The position numbers and the translations under genes were made by a program. A DNA stretch of 64,000 nt from Diaminobutyricimonas sp. LJ205 (lineage in GTDB: Bacteria; Actinomycetota; Actinomycetes; Actinomycetales; Microbacteriaceae). Positions 35,584 through 43,903 of this stretch are shown piece by piece. The DNA lies in the NCBI RefSeq assembly GCF_009755725.1, contig NZ_CP046619.1:2790001-2854000 (forward strand), in the 5' to 3' direction. Numbering within the stretch: position 1 is the stretch's first letter; each line of letters opens with the position of its first letter. The notes beneath the pieces are model-generated. The model worked only from the letters and a program-made list of their open reading frames with translations. It was not told the DNA's origin and searched no databases.

Positions 35584-36413
35584 TGAGTCTCCCCGAGGAT
35601 CGAATCGAGTTCAATCACCTGGTTGAGGAAGTGCTGAATTCCCACCTCCCAGGTGAAGCCGACGCCGCCGTGCACTTGGATTCCCAGTTCGATTGCGGTG
35701 CGGACGAGGGAGAAGCCCTGCCGCGCCCAGCGAGCCGATCGCTCCGGTTCGTGGGCAGCAGCGATTGCCGCCGTCCAAGCCTGTTCCCGCGCGATGTGCG
35801 CATCTGCGAGGTGGTGCCTCACTGCTTGAAAGCCCTTGATCGGCTGGCCGAACTGCTCCCGAGTCTGCGCCCAGGCGACGGACTGCTCGATCACGGCATC
35901 GGCGCAGCCCACGGCGACCGCGACATACGCCGCACGCGCTTCGACGAGCTGGGATCCGTGGATCTCAGCCGTCGCACCGGACAGCAGCGCCACGGGGGTG
36001 AGCAGGGAGAAGGACTCCACCGACAGCGGTGCGGCTTCGACCGGGGCACCGGACCCATCGACCACCATCACGCCCTCGGAATAGTAGGGGGCGACGATTT
36101 CCGTTCCGCGACGCAGGGCAGGGACCACACCAGCCGCCAGCTGCTCCTCGTCGAGCTCGAACCAACGTCCGGCGAGAAGGGTCGAGACGATCGGAGTGGA
36201 GTACGGGAAACGTCCCGAGATCCGGGCGACCTCGAGGATGTCGCGCAACTCCATTCCGTTCTCTGGATCCGCGGAGATCGTTCCCCATCCACCTTCGGCC
36301 AGAACCGACCAGATTTTCGCGTTCGGGGCAGCTGGAGACCCGGCTGCGCTCTCCAGGATCTCGTGCACGTTCTCGGCTACCAGGGTGCCGACTTCTTCGA
36401 CGACTGTGGACAT
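35580..36413 (-). CDS. Acyl-CoA dehydrogenase-like subunit (small, probable partner of 36419 gene)
   Basis: 277 residues, roughly 100 shorter than a full acyl-CoA dehydrogenase, with a divergent N-terminal part and a recognisable C-terminal helical domain (WAQTREQFGQPIKGFQAVRHHLADAHIAREQAW, VQVHGGVGFTWEV as IQVHGGVGFTWEVGIQHFLNQV). Such short members pair with an adjacent full-length member in alpha2beta2 acyl-CoA dehydrogenases used for sterol side chains and other bulky acyl groups. The neighbour ends only 5 nt before it. Confidence 0.85.
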   Translation of the reverse strand: MSTVVEEVGTLVAENVHEILESAAGSPAAPNAKIWSVLAEGGWGTISADPENGMELRDILEVARISGRFPYSTPIVSTLLAGRWFELDEEQLAAGVVPALRRGTEIVAPYYSEGVMVVDGSGAPVEAAPLSVESFSLLTPVALLSGATAEIHGSQLVEARAAYVAVAVGCADAVIEQSVAWAQTREQFGQPIKGFQAVRHHLADAHIAREQAWTAAIAAAHEPERSARWARQGFSLVRTAIELGIQVHGGVGFTWEVGIQHFLNQVIELDSILGETQ

Positions 36414-36418
36414 GGCGG

Positions 36419-37543
36419 TTACCTCGCTACTCTCAGGACGCGGTCGGTGATGATGTTGCGCTGGATCTCGTTCGTCCCCGAATAGATCGACATCGCCTTG
36501 GACGCCAGATAGTGGTGGCGCCAGTAGTCACGGTGGACGGAGCATCCGCTGTCCAGGCCCAGCCGCGTCGAGTCCTGAATCAATTCGCTCCACTGCACTT
36601 TGAGGATCGAGCCGGCCTGGAACCAGTCAAGCTCGGCTGCCTTCTCCTCGGTGGAGCGGAGGATGTGCCAGCGCAGCAGTTCGCGGCGGTCGTCGAGCCG
36701 GGCAGCGTCGAGCCTGCTATTGCTGGCGCAGCAGCGGTTGAGCAGGTCGATCTGCGCGGTGGCCTCGACAAGACGGGTGGCCGCCTCCGTGGTGCCGCGC
36801 TCGTTGCTCAGCACCGTCATAGCAACGCGCCAGCCCTCGTGCTCCTCGCCCACGAGATCCTCATCTGCGACGAAAACGTCGGTGAAGAACACCTCGCTGA
36901 ACTCCTCCTCGCCGTTGATCTGACGAATCGGCCGCACGTCGACACCCTCCTGCTCCATGTCGAGCAGCAGGAAGCTTAGATTGTGATGCCGCGGCAGGTC
37001 ACTGGAAGTCTTAACGAGCATGAGGCAGCGCTTCGAGTACTGCGCGAAGCTCGTCCAAATCTTCTGCCCATTGACCAGGTAACCGCCGTCGACCTTCTTG
37101 GCCGTTGTGGTGACCGAGGCGAGGTCGGAACCCGCGCCGGGCTCTGAGAATCCCTGGCACCAGATCTCGGATGCGTCGAGGATGCGCGGCAAGTACTTCG
37201 CCTTCTGCGCTTCGGTGCCCGCTGCGATGATCGTCGGCCCCGCCAGAACGCGTCCGATCCGTCCGAATCCGTCCGGGGCGTTTGCCCGCGACGACTCCTC
37301 GTAATAGATCAGCTCTTCGATCGGGCCGAAACCACGGCCGCCATATTCCGATGGCCAGGACAGCCCGGCGTATCCCGCTGTGTGGAGTGCCGCGTCCCAC
37401 TCCCGTTGCGCTTGCTGGACCTCATCCGGAGTGAGCGAGGCGCGGCTGGTCTGCCATTTCTTCGGGAGCGCGTCGCGCACCCAGGTGGCCACATCGGCTC
37501 TGAACTCTGCCGCGGCGGGTTCGTCGAATCGGGTGATGCTCAT
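36419..37543 (-). CDS. Acyl-CoA dehydrogenase (large subunit of a probable heteromeric enzyme)
   Basis: 374-residue acyl-CoA dehydrogenase: N-terminal helical domain, flavin-binding CQGFSEPGAGSDLASVTTTAKK and IWTSFAQYSKRCLMLVKT, and C-terminal SIYSGTNEIQRNIITDRVL. Where single-gene short-chain enzymes carry YEGT this protein has YSGT, so the catalytic base must be elsewhere, probably in the helix around SNERGTTEAATRLVE. Together with the short partner downstream this fits a two-subunit enzyme for a bulky substrate. It overlaps the TetR gene by 4 nt. Confidence 0.88.
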   Translation of the reverse strand: MSITRFDEPAAAEFRADVATWVRDALPKKWQTSRASLTPDEVQQAQREWDAALHTAGYAGLSWPSEYGGRGFGPIEELIYYEESSRANAPDGFGRIGRVLAGPTIIAAGTEAQKAKYLPRILDASEIWCQGFSEPGAGSDLASVTTTAKKVDGGYLVNGQKIWTSFAQYSKRCLMLVKTSSDLPRHHNLSFLLLDMEQEGVDVRPIRQINGEEEFSEVFFTDVFVADEDLVGEEHEGWRVAMTVLSNERGTTEAATRLVEATAQIDLLNRCCASNSRLDAARLDDRRELLRWHILRSTEEKAAELDWFQAGSILKVQWSELIQDSTRLGLDSGCSVHRDYWRHHYLASKAMSIYSGTNEIQRNIITDRVLRVAR

Positions 37544-38187
37544 GCGGGATCAGTGCTCCTTGTTGATCGTGTGTGAGTCGAGGTCAGCGCTCCGTCGTCG
37601 TCTGGTGGTCGCGCCACCATCTGCACTGCAAGGTCGCCGAAGAGACCACCCACCGCGTCCGCGTCAAGACGGCCACCTGGCCGCCACCAGTTGATGACAG
37701 AGTCGCTCATGCCGAGGATCGCGTACGTCGTCGGGGTGACGTCGACCTCGCGGAATTCACCCCGATCGATCCCCTCCTGGATGATGTCTTTGAACACCTG
37801 CTCGTAGGCCTTGAGCATCACGAGCAGCGAGTCCCGGACATCGCCGTCGAAGTGCACGAGGCTGTCGCGGAAAAACACGACGACGTTCGACGAGCTCAGG
37901 TAGTGAATGACATGGGCTTTTACCCCGGCCGCCAAGCGGGCGCTCGGCGCGGGCCCCGCCACCTCGAGCGCGGCGAGCACCGAGGCGTGCAGTTCGCCCG
38001 TGCCATTTCGCACCATGCTCTCGACCAGCGCCTGCTTCGACGAGATGTAGTTATAGAGGCTCTGCACCTCGATCCCCACGGCCTTGGCGATCTGGCGAAG
38101 GGTCATCCCCGTGTAGCCCCACTGGTTGAAGAGCACGCGAGCGGCTTCAAAGATTCGGGCTTCAGTGTCGTTCTTCTCGATCAGCAT
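37540..38187 (-). CDS. TetR-family transcriptional regulator
   Basis: 215 residues: helix-turn-helix near the N-terminus (RIFEAARVLFNQWGYTGMTLRQIAKAVGIEVQSLYNYISSKQALV) and a C-terminal domain resembling mycobacterial KstR2/FadE-linked regulators (NVVVFFRDSLVHFDGDVRDSLLVMLKAYEQVF). It lies inside the operon, overlapping the LivF gene by 1 nt and the dehydrogenase by 4 nt, so it is coexpressed with the pathway. It is a candidate for the repeated CTGACGA operators at 43761 and 43811. Confidence 0.88.
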   Translation of the reverse strand: MLIEKNDTEARIFEAARVLFNQWGYTGMTLRQIAKAVGIEVQSLYNYISSKQALVESMVRNGTGELHASVLAALEVAGPAPSARLAAGVKAHVIHYLSSSNVVVFFRDSLVHFDGDVRDSLLVMLKAYEQVFKDIIQEGIDRGEFREVDVTPTTYAILGMSDSVINWWRPGGRLDADAVGGLFGDLAVQMVARPPDDDGALTSTHTRSTRSTDPA

Positions 38188-38900
38188 TACTTCTCCCCTA
38201 CTGACAGGTGTCTGTTGATGAGCTCGGGGCGAGAAATGAGTTCGTCGGGTGTGCCCGCCCAGACCGCTCGACCAGCTTCCAAGATGTGGACTCGGTCGGC
38301 GAGCTCCGTCACGAAGCGGAAATTCTGTTCGGTGACGAGCACTCCGACATCAAAGAGCGTGGGCAGTTGGGAGATTGCCGACTGAAGCTGCTCAACTATG
38401 AGCGGCGCGAGTCCCTCGGTGGGTTCATCGAGCAACAGGAAGTCGGGCGCGCTCATCAAAGCACGGGCGATGGTGACTGCCTGCTGCTCGCCCCCGCTCA
38501 ACTCGAAACCGCGACGCTTCATGAGCTTCCCGACGAGCGGCACGCTCGCGAGAACGCGCTCGAGCTGATCCTTCGGCGCTTCCTTCGACTTCGCGATGTC
38601 GAGATTCTCCGCAACGGTGAGGGCGGTGAAGATACGCCGATTGTCGGGCACCCACGCCACCCCGAGCCGCGCGACCTTATAGGTGGGCACTTTACGGAGC
38701 GACCTGCCGCCGACCATGACATCACCCGTCGAGCTGAGCTCGGGGTTGTTGATGATCGATTTCAGGAGGGTTGTCTTACCGGCGCCATTGCGACCGAGAA
38801 GTCCCACCGTTTCGCCCTTGCGGAGCGAGATCGACACGTCGGTCAGGGCGATAGCGAGTCCGTAGGAGGCCGACAGCGAGGTCACAGCGAGTTCGGTCAT
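38187..38900 (-). CDS. Liv-type ABC transporter ATP-binding protein (LivF-like)
   Basis: 237-residue ATPase: Walker A GRNGAGKTT (about 35-43), VPDNRRIFTALTVAENL, signature LSGGEQQAVTIARAL and Walker B FLLLDEPTEGLAPLIVEQL. The DNRRIFxxLTVxENL stretch and short C-terminus are LivF-like. It overlaps the LivG gene by 4 nt. Part of the complete importer at 38187-42781. Confidence 0.93.
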   Translation of the reverse strand: MTELAVTSLSASYGLAIALTDVSISLRKGETVGLLGRNGAGKTTLLKSIINNPELSSTGDVMVGGRSLRKVPTYKVARLGVAWVPDNRRIFTALTVAENLDIAKSKEAPKDQLERVLASVPLVGKLMKRRGFELSGGEQQAVTIARALMSAPDFLLLDEPTEGLAPLIVEQLQSAISQLPTLFDVGVLVTEQNFRFVTELADRVHILEAGRAVWAGTPDELISRPELINRHLSVGEK

Positions 38901-39655
38901 GCCACACCTGCCTCGTAGGAGTTGCCGAGATAGATCTCGCGGGTCATCGGGTCGTCCCGCACCGCCTCGGGCGCGCCTTCGAGCGCGATCCGGCCGTTGG
39001 CCATCAGCACCACGCGGTCCGCGAGGGCGAAGACCACCTCCATGTCGTGCGCGGTGATCACAACAGTCAGGTTGGGCCGCGATTCTCGAAGACCCTTGAG
39101 CAGGCGGATGGTGTGCGGGATGTCCTCCGCACCCATCCCCGCAGTCGGCTCGTCCAGCAGTAACACCGCGGGATCCTGTGCGAGCGCCATGGCGATCTCG
39201 AGACTCTTGCGGTCTCCGTGAGAAAGCGTGCTCGAGGACTGGTGGCGGCGCTCCGCGAGCCCTGCCGCCTCGAGTGCTGCTGTCACGCTCTGTTCCGGTC
39301 GCGGCGTAGCCGACACCGGATTGCGGTACCGACTCCTGTGGGCATCTCGCGCGATCACGACGTTCTGTTCCACGGTCTTCTCAAGAAAGTAGCGCGCCAC
39401 CTGGAAGGTGCGAGCGACGCCCATGTGGGCCAACCGACTCGCGCCCGCCCGGGTCACGTCCTTTCCGAACACCGAGAGCGCACCCTTGGTGGCGCGGTGC
39501 TCCCCCGCCATGACTCCGAAGAGGGTTGTCTTGCCCGCGCCGTTCGGCCCGATGATGGCGACCGTCTGCCCTTCCTGGACGGCAAGCGAGACATCCTGGA
39601 CCACCGGCGGGCCGCCGTAGTTCTTGTAGACGTTGTGCAGTTCGATCGCAGTCAT
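38897..39655 (-). CDS. Liv-type ABC transporter ATP-binding protein (LivG-like)
   Basis: 252-residue ATPase with Walker A GPNGAGKTT (35-43), the LivG-type insertion AHMGVARTFQVARYFLEKTVEQNVVIAR, signature LSHGDRKSLEIAMALAQD, Walker B VLLLDEPTAGMGAED and the C-terminal NGRIALEGAPEAVRDDPMTREIYLG. The signature has LSHGD instead of LSxGQ, common in LivG. It overlaps LivM by 4 nt. Confidence 0.93.
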   Translation of the reverse strand: MTAIELHNVYKNYGGPPVVQDVSLAVQEGQTVAIIGPNGAGKTTLFGVMAGEHRATKGALSVFGKDVTRAGASRLAHMGVARTFQVARYFLEKTVEQNVVIARDAHRSRYRNPVSATPRPEQSVTAALEAAGLAERRHQSSSTLSHGDRKSLEIAMALAQDPAVLLLDEPTAGMGAEDIPHTIRLLKGLRESRPNLTVVITAHDMEVVFALADRVVLMANGRIALEGAPEAVRDDPMTREIYLGNSYEAGVA

Positions 39656-40674
39656 CGCCTTCTCCTTGCGTTCGCGGCGAGATCCCGCACTTTCGACAAC
39701 ACTCCGAGCACACCGCTCGGGAAGAGCAGCACGACGGCGAGCAGGATGGCGCCGAGCACCAGCGTGCCGTTCGGGGAGTTGCCGAACACTAGTGCGTTGA
39801 TGAATTGGAAGAGGATCGCGCCGACCGCCGGCCCCCAGAAGCGCATCATGCCGCCGAGCAGCGCCATGATGATGATCTGGCCGCTGAAGGTGAACGACAG
39901 TGTGGTCGGCGTGACGATCGACCCCTGCTGGGCGAAGAGCCCGCCAGCGAGTCCCGCGATCATTCCCGCGAGCGTGAATGCTGCCAACCGAAGTGACTTC
40001 ACCGGGATGCCGATGGCCGCCGCCTTGACCGGGTCGTCGCGCACCGCATTGAGGCTCTCACCGAACGATGAGAGGTGGATGCGGCGAAGGATGCCCATGA
40101 CCACTGCGATGACGATGATCGAGTACCACCAGAACGAGGTCGGCAGGGTGAGGTCGACGCCGAAGATCTCGCCGCGCGGAATGCCGTAAATGCCGTTGTC
40201 GCCCTGCAGCACCGGCACCCGGAAGGTGAGTAGATAGGCGATCTGCCCGACGATCATCGTCAGCATCGCGAACTCGACCTTGGCGAGCCGCTGGCCGATG
40301 AGACCGATCAGGATCGACCCAACGGCGGCCACAACCGCCGAAACTCCGAGAAACGCCAGCGGACCCCACGCCTGATCCTTGAGGAGAGCGGTCGTGTATG
40401 CGCCCATCCCGAAGAAGGCCGCATGACCGAACGTGTACGTGCCCGTCCAACCGAAGAGCACGCCGAGACTGGTGGCCAGCAGCGCGTAGATCACCGCGAC
40501 GCTGAGGATGTACTGCATGTTGGCCGGCATTACGAAGTAGGCCACCGAGGTCAGCGCCAGGAAGATCAGCGGCTCGTAGACCGGACGCAGATCGAAACGC
40601 GTGGCCGGGACCCCTTGGAGGATCGATGGGCCGGCGGTGATACGACGCGACGCCGGGCGGACGGGTGTGCTCAT
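39652..40674 (-). CDS. Liv-type ABC transporter permease, LivM family
   Basis: 340-residue permease with about nine membrane segments, the conserved YALLATSLGVLFGWTGTYTFGHAAFFGMGAY and the cytoplasmic loop FGESLNAVRDDPVKAAAIGIPV. Forms the channel with the LivH protein; the two genes overlap by 1 nt. Nearest functional neighbours are the acyl-CoA operon downstream and the cyclase-family gene upstream, so the cargo is probably the acid degraded by that operon. Confidence 0.92.
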   Translation of the reverse strand: MSTPVRPASRRITAGPSILQGVPATRFDLRPVYEPLIFLALTSVAYFVMPANMQYILSVAVIYALLATSLGVLFGWTGTYTFGHAAFFGMGAYTTALLKDQAWGPLAFLGVSAVVAAVGSILIGLIGQRLAKVEFAMLTMIVGQIAYLLTFRVPVLQGDNGIYGIPRGEIFGVDLTLPTSFWWYSIIVIAVVMGILRRIHLSSFGESLNAVRDDPVKAAAIGIPVKSLRLAAFTLAGMIAGLAGGLFAQQGSIVTPTTLSFTFSGQIIIMALLGGMMRFWGPAVGAILFQFINALVFGNSPNGTLVLGAILLAVVLLFPSGVLGVLSKVRDLAANARRRR

Positions 40675-41555
40675 CAGGCCCTCCCTAGCTTTGCGCTGCC
40701 GAGCAGGCCGCGAGGTCTCACGAGCAGAACGACGGCCACCAGGATGTAGAAAGTGAAACCGGTCAGGTACGGTGCGTACGCCACCGCGAAGGCCTCTGCC
40801 ACGCCGACCAGCAGCGCTGCCACGAGCGAACCCGTTACCGATCCGAGGCCGCCGATGATGACGATTGCGAAGCTCTGAAGCATGAAGGCATGTCCGAGAC
40901 TTGGCGACACCGAGACGTTCGGTGCGATGAGGGCGCCGGCGAGTCCGGCGAGGGCGGAGCCGAGGCCGAACACCAGCAGCATGATGCGCTTGGTGTTCAG
41001 GCCCACGGCTTCACCCATCGCCGCGTCCTGCGCGACGGCCCGCACGGAGCGGCCGAAGGAGCTCTTGTTGATCAGAACGAACAGTCCGACGGCGACCAGC
41101 GCCCCGATGACGACCAGCAGGATGTCATACACCGGGATGGTCGCACCAAGGAGCCGCACGCTGCCGGAGACGATCTCCGGCTTGCTGATCGAACGGGGCG
41201 AGTTGCCCCAGATCATTTCGGCCGCTCCCTCCACGATGAGGAGGATCGCGAAGGTGGCGAGCAACATCGTGATGTGATCTCGACGGTAGAGCCGACGAAC
41301 GACCGTGCTTTCCGTGACGATGCCCAGCGCAGCCACAGCTGCTGCGCCGGCGAGCACCGCGATGATGAAGGTCACCACCGTGGGCAGGCTGGAGCCGATG
41401 ATCGTGGTGGCCAACAGCGCTCCGATCACGAAGAACGAGCCGTGCGCGAAGTTGAGCACCCCGATGACTCCATAGATCAGCGTCAGGCCGCTCGCCACGA
41501 GGAAGAGCGGCACTCCGTACGCCACTCCACTGATAAGCGTCGAGATCACAGTCAA
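40674..41555 (-). CDS. Liv-type ABC transporter permease, LivH family
   Basis: 293-residue permease: SGVAYGVPLFLVASGLTLIYGVIGVLNFAHGSFFVIGAL at the start and the loop FGRSVRAVAQDAAMGEAVGLNTKRI, both LivH-typical. It begins 2 nt after the binding-protein stop. Unlike the other Liv cluster, there is no stem-loop between them. Confidence 0.92.
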   Translation of the reverse strand: MTVISTLISGVAYGVPLFLVASGLTLIYGVIGVLNFAHGSFFVIGALLATTIIGSSLPTVVTFIIAVLAGAAAVAALGIVTESTVVRRLYRRDHITMLLATFAILLIVEGAAEMIWGNSPRSISKPEIVSGSVRLLGATIPVYDILLVVIGALVAVGLFVLINKSSFGRSVRAVAQDAAMGEAVGLNTKRIMLLVFGLGSALAGLAGALIAPNVSVSPSLGHAFMLQSFAIVIIGGLGSVTGSLVAALLVGVAEAFAVAYAPYLTGFTFYILVAVVLLVRPRGLLGSAKLGRA

Positions 41556-41557
41556 GA

Positions 41558-42781
41558 TCAGTCCTCGTCTCGCGGAACCACGACGGTCTCAAGCACTTTG
41601 ACGCTCTCCTCGGCGGAGGCGTCGCCAACCGTGTTGGTGATGACCACCGGCGGGTTTCCCTGGTGAGACTTGGCGTCGATCGTGAGTTCGCCACCGGGGG
41701 TGTCGAAGCTCAGGCCGGCCAGCGCCTTCACAACCGCAGCGGTGTCGGTGGATCCCGCCTTCTCAATGGCGGCCTTCATCGCGAGTACGCCCACGTAGGC
41801 GTCGTAGCTCCAGTCGACGGGCAGCTTGCCGGTGAGCGCCTTGTAATCCTCGACGAACGCTGCGTTCTCGTCGTTGTCGAATGCGGCGTAGTTGTAGTCG
41901 TACGCGTTCCACACGTTCGGCGCTAGCCCGTTGAGCGTGCGGGCGATCGGGTAGTAGCCGCCGGGGTTGACGATCACCGCGAACTTCGATGACAGGTCGT
42001 AGGACGCGGCCTGCTGGAGGAAGCTTCCGGTGCCCGAGCTGAAGGTGCCGAGGTAAAGCGCGCTCTTCGACGGGTCGGTGGCTCCGTTCACCAGCTGCTG
42101 CACCTGGAGTCCGAAGTTCTGCTCGCCGATCGGGACGAAGGTCTCGCTCACAATGTCGAGGTCGACCTTGGCGTCCTTGATCTCGTCCTGGTACAGGGCC
42201 CACTGGGTCGTGCCGGTCACGTAGTCGTAGCCGAAGGCCGAGTAGTCGGTGGCCTCAGGGAACTTCTCCGCGATTGTCTGCGCCAACGGTCCAATGAGCG
42301 CAGAGTCGCTGTTCGATGTGCGGAAGAGGTTCGGGAAGGGGGCTTCTTCGCCGTTCTGGCCAGTGAGTCCGTCGTTGGTGCATCCGGTGTCGACCAGTAC
42401 GACGTTCATGCTCGCGAGCTGAGGGGCGAGCGCAAGACAGCCCGCGCTAGATAGCATTCCGACAACTAGGTTGACGCCCGAGTTCGAAAGGTTTCGGACG
42501 GCTGCGGTCGCGGTCTCCGGCGTGGTCTGCTCATCCTCGTCGGACAACTCCACCTGGCGGCCCAGAATGCCGCCAGCAGCGTTGATCTGGTCGACCGCCA
42601 CCCGGGCGCCCGCTACCTGGTTCTCGCCGATCTCGGCGAGCGGTCCAGACTGCGGTCCCACAACTCCGATTTTGATCGGCTCATTGCCTGCGTCGCCTGG
42701 TGTTGCCGAACAGGCTGCGAGCACTCCGATAGTTCCGAGGACGGCCGCGATGGCGACCGTTCGTCTTGCGAGATTCTTCAT
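41558..42781 (-). CDS. Liv-type substrate-binding lipoprotein
   Basis: 407-residue Peripla_BP_6 protein. Signal peptide MKNLARRTVAIAAVLGTIGVLAAC with lipobox, then IKIGVVGPQSGPLAEIGENQVAGARVAVDQINAAGGILGRQVELSDEDEQ, the classical LivK start. ATG 42781 is preceded by AAGGAAAA; the open frame extends upstream to 42907 without a ribosome site. It lies 34 nt after the cyclase-family gene, which heads the transcription unit. Confidence 0.92.
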   Translation of the reverse strand: MKNLARRTVAIAAVLGTIGVLAACSATPGDAGNEPIKIGVVGPQSGPLAEIGENQVAGARVAVDQINAAGGILGRQVELSDEDEQTTPETATAAVRNLSNSGVNLVVGMLSSAGCLALAPQLASMNVVLVDTGCTNDGLTGQNGEEAPFPNLFRTSNSDSALIGPLAQTIAEKFPEATDYSAFGYDYVTGTTQWALYQDEIKDAKVDLDIVSETFVPIGEQNFGLQVQQLVNGATDPSKSALYLGTFSSGTGSFLQQAASYDLSSKFAVIVNPGGYYPIARTLNGLAPNVWNAYDYNYAAFDNDENAAFVEDYKALTGKLPVDWSYDAYVGVLAMKAAIEKAGSTDTAAVVKALAGLSFDTPGGELTIDAKSHQGNPPVVITNTVGDASAEESVKVLETVVVPRDED

Positions 42782-42815
42782 TGAATTTTCCTTCGCTAGG
42801 TGAGGGGTCGTGCTG

Positions 42816-43754
42816 TCAGAGAATCGCCAGGGCGTTCCCCGGGGAACCAGCTGCTCCGCGCAGGTTGAGCGGGGCGGCCGTGAAGAGGAAATCGAATCGG
42901 CCCGCACGGGCGCACGCTTCGGACAATCGCTCGAGATCGAACAGCTCGGCGAGGGGAATGCCGAGCAAGGGCAGGAGCCGTCGGTGCAGCGAACCGACCG
43001 ACGGGTCTCCCGGGACGGGTTCCACGGCCGGCAGGTCGGTTACGACCGCGGCCACGTGCCAGTTCCACAGCAATCGGGCTGTGTCTTCCCCGGCATGGAG
43101 ACCAGGGATGGCGGTCACCGCATCGGCATTGTCGGGACGCGCCGCGTACTTCGCCGGCCATCCAGTACGGATCACCAAGATGTCGCCTTGCTCGATTTGA
43201 GACTCCTGTGCCTCGACCACCTCGCGAAGAAGGCCCGCCGAGATCGTGTACTCCTCGTCGACCGGGATGCCACGATTCCCGGTCGCAATCAGGTGTGCCT
43301 CGACGTCGACGAGCACTCCGCGCCCGACGATGCCTCGTTCGGCCCACACCTCAATGCCGAGGTTGGCCTCGATCCCATCTTCGGCCGCCTCCACTCCCCC
43401 GAAGAAGCCGAACTCACGAGCACGCACGTGATAGAAACCATCCCACTGGCTCGAGCCCTGAGGGAAATAGTTGTCGACCGTGTCGTCTTTGGTGTTGCGG
43501 TCAGCGTCGAACTGCGAGTGCCGCATCGGCGCGCGGCCGAAGAGAGGCGGATCCGGCTGGTGCACCGGAAGGCTCAACGGAATCACTTCACCCGTCGACA
43601 CCGAACCAGCGGCAGCGGCGACCACCCGGGGAGTGAGGAAATTCAGTGTGCCGAATTGGTCACCGGGGCCGAAGTACGCCCAAGAGTGCGCCATCGCCAA
43701 CTTCTCGATGCGAGGCAATTCGTCATAGGCGGGAACGCCTTCGTGCATGTTCAC
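42816..43754 (-). CDS. Cyclase-family metal-dependent hydrolase
   Basis: 312 residues of the putative cyclase family, whose members include kynurenine formamidase and isatin hydrolase. Visible features are FGTLNFLTPRVVAAAAGSVSTGEVIPLSLPVHQPDPP, QWDGFYHVRAREFGF, RGVLVDVEAHL and GDILVIRTGWPAKY. The canonical HxGTHxDxxxH metal site is not obvious; QWDGFYH occupies its place, as in a divergent subgroup. The start is uncertain: GTG 43754 would be leaderless relative to a promoter built into the palindrome at 43761-43796, and ATG 43748 is the alternative. It heads the Liv/acyl-CoA operon and may open a ring or amide before import or activation. Confidence 0.8.
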   Translation of the reverse strand: MNMHEGVPAYDELPRIEKLAMAHSWAYFGPGDQFGTLNFLTPRVVAAAAGSVSTGEVIPLSLPVHQPDPPLFGRAPMRHSQFDADRNTKDDTVDNYFPQGSSQWDGFYHVRAREFGFFGGVEAAEDGIEANLGIEVWAERGIVGRGVLVDVEAHLIATGNRGIPVDEEYTISAGLLREVVEAQESQIEQGDILVIRTGWPAKYAARPDNADAVTAIPGLHAGEDTARLLWNWHVAAVVTDLPAVEPVPGDPSVGSLHRRLLPLLGIPLAELFDLERLSEACARAGRFDFLFTAAPLNLRGAAGSPGNALAIL

Positions 43755-43760
43755 GAGAGA

Positions 43761-43796
43761 CAGTATTGACTGACGAACGCTCGTCAGTCAATACTG
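43761..43796. promoter_or_regulatory. Symmetric operator with overlapping divergent promoters
   Basis: Perfect inverted repeat with 16-bp arms (43761-43776 and 43781-43796) around ACGC. Each arm holds TTGACT on one strand and the complement of an AATACT box, so TTGACT-18 nt-AATACT can be read in both directions: rightward -35 at 43766-43771 and -10 at 43790-43795, leftward in mirror image. A repressor bound here would block both the cyclase and the monooxygenase operons. Confidence 0.75.
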
Positions 43797-43810
43797 GGAG
43801 GAGAAGTTGC

Positions 43811-43828
43811 CTGACGAACGCTCGTCAG
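43811..43828. promoter_or_regulatory. Second copy of the CTGACGA operator core
   Basis: CTGACGAACGCTCGTCAG repeats the 18-bp core of the preceding palindrome exactly, centred 41 bp (about four helical turns) away. It would lie in the early transcribed region of the rightward promoter, giving that operon a second repressor site. Confidence 0.7.
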
Positions 43829-43903
43829 TCTGATGACATCTGAATGGTGAGCGGTCGATACGAAGTCGAACACTCACTTGTCTGGCCAAAGGAGACCACC
43901 GCA

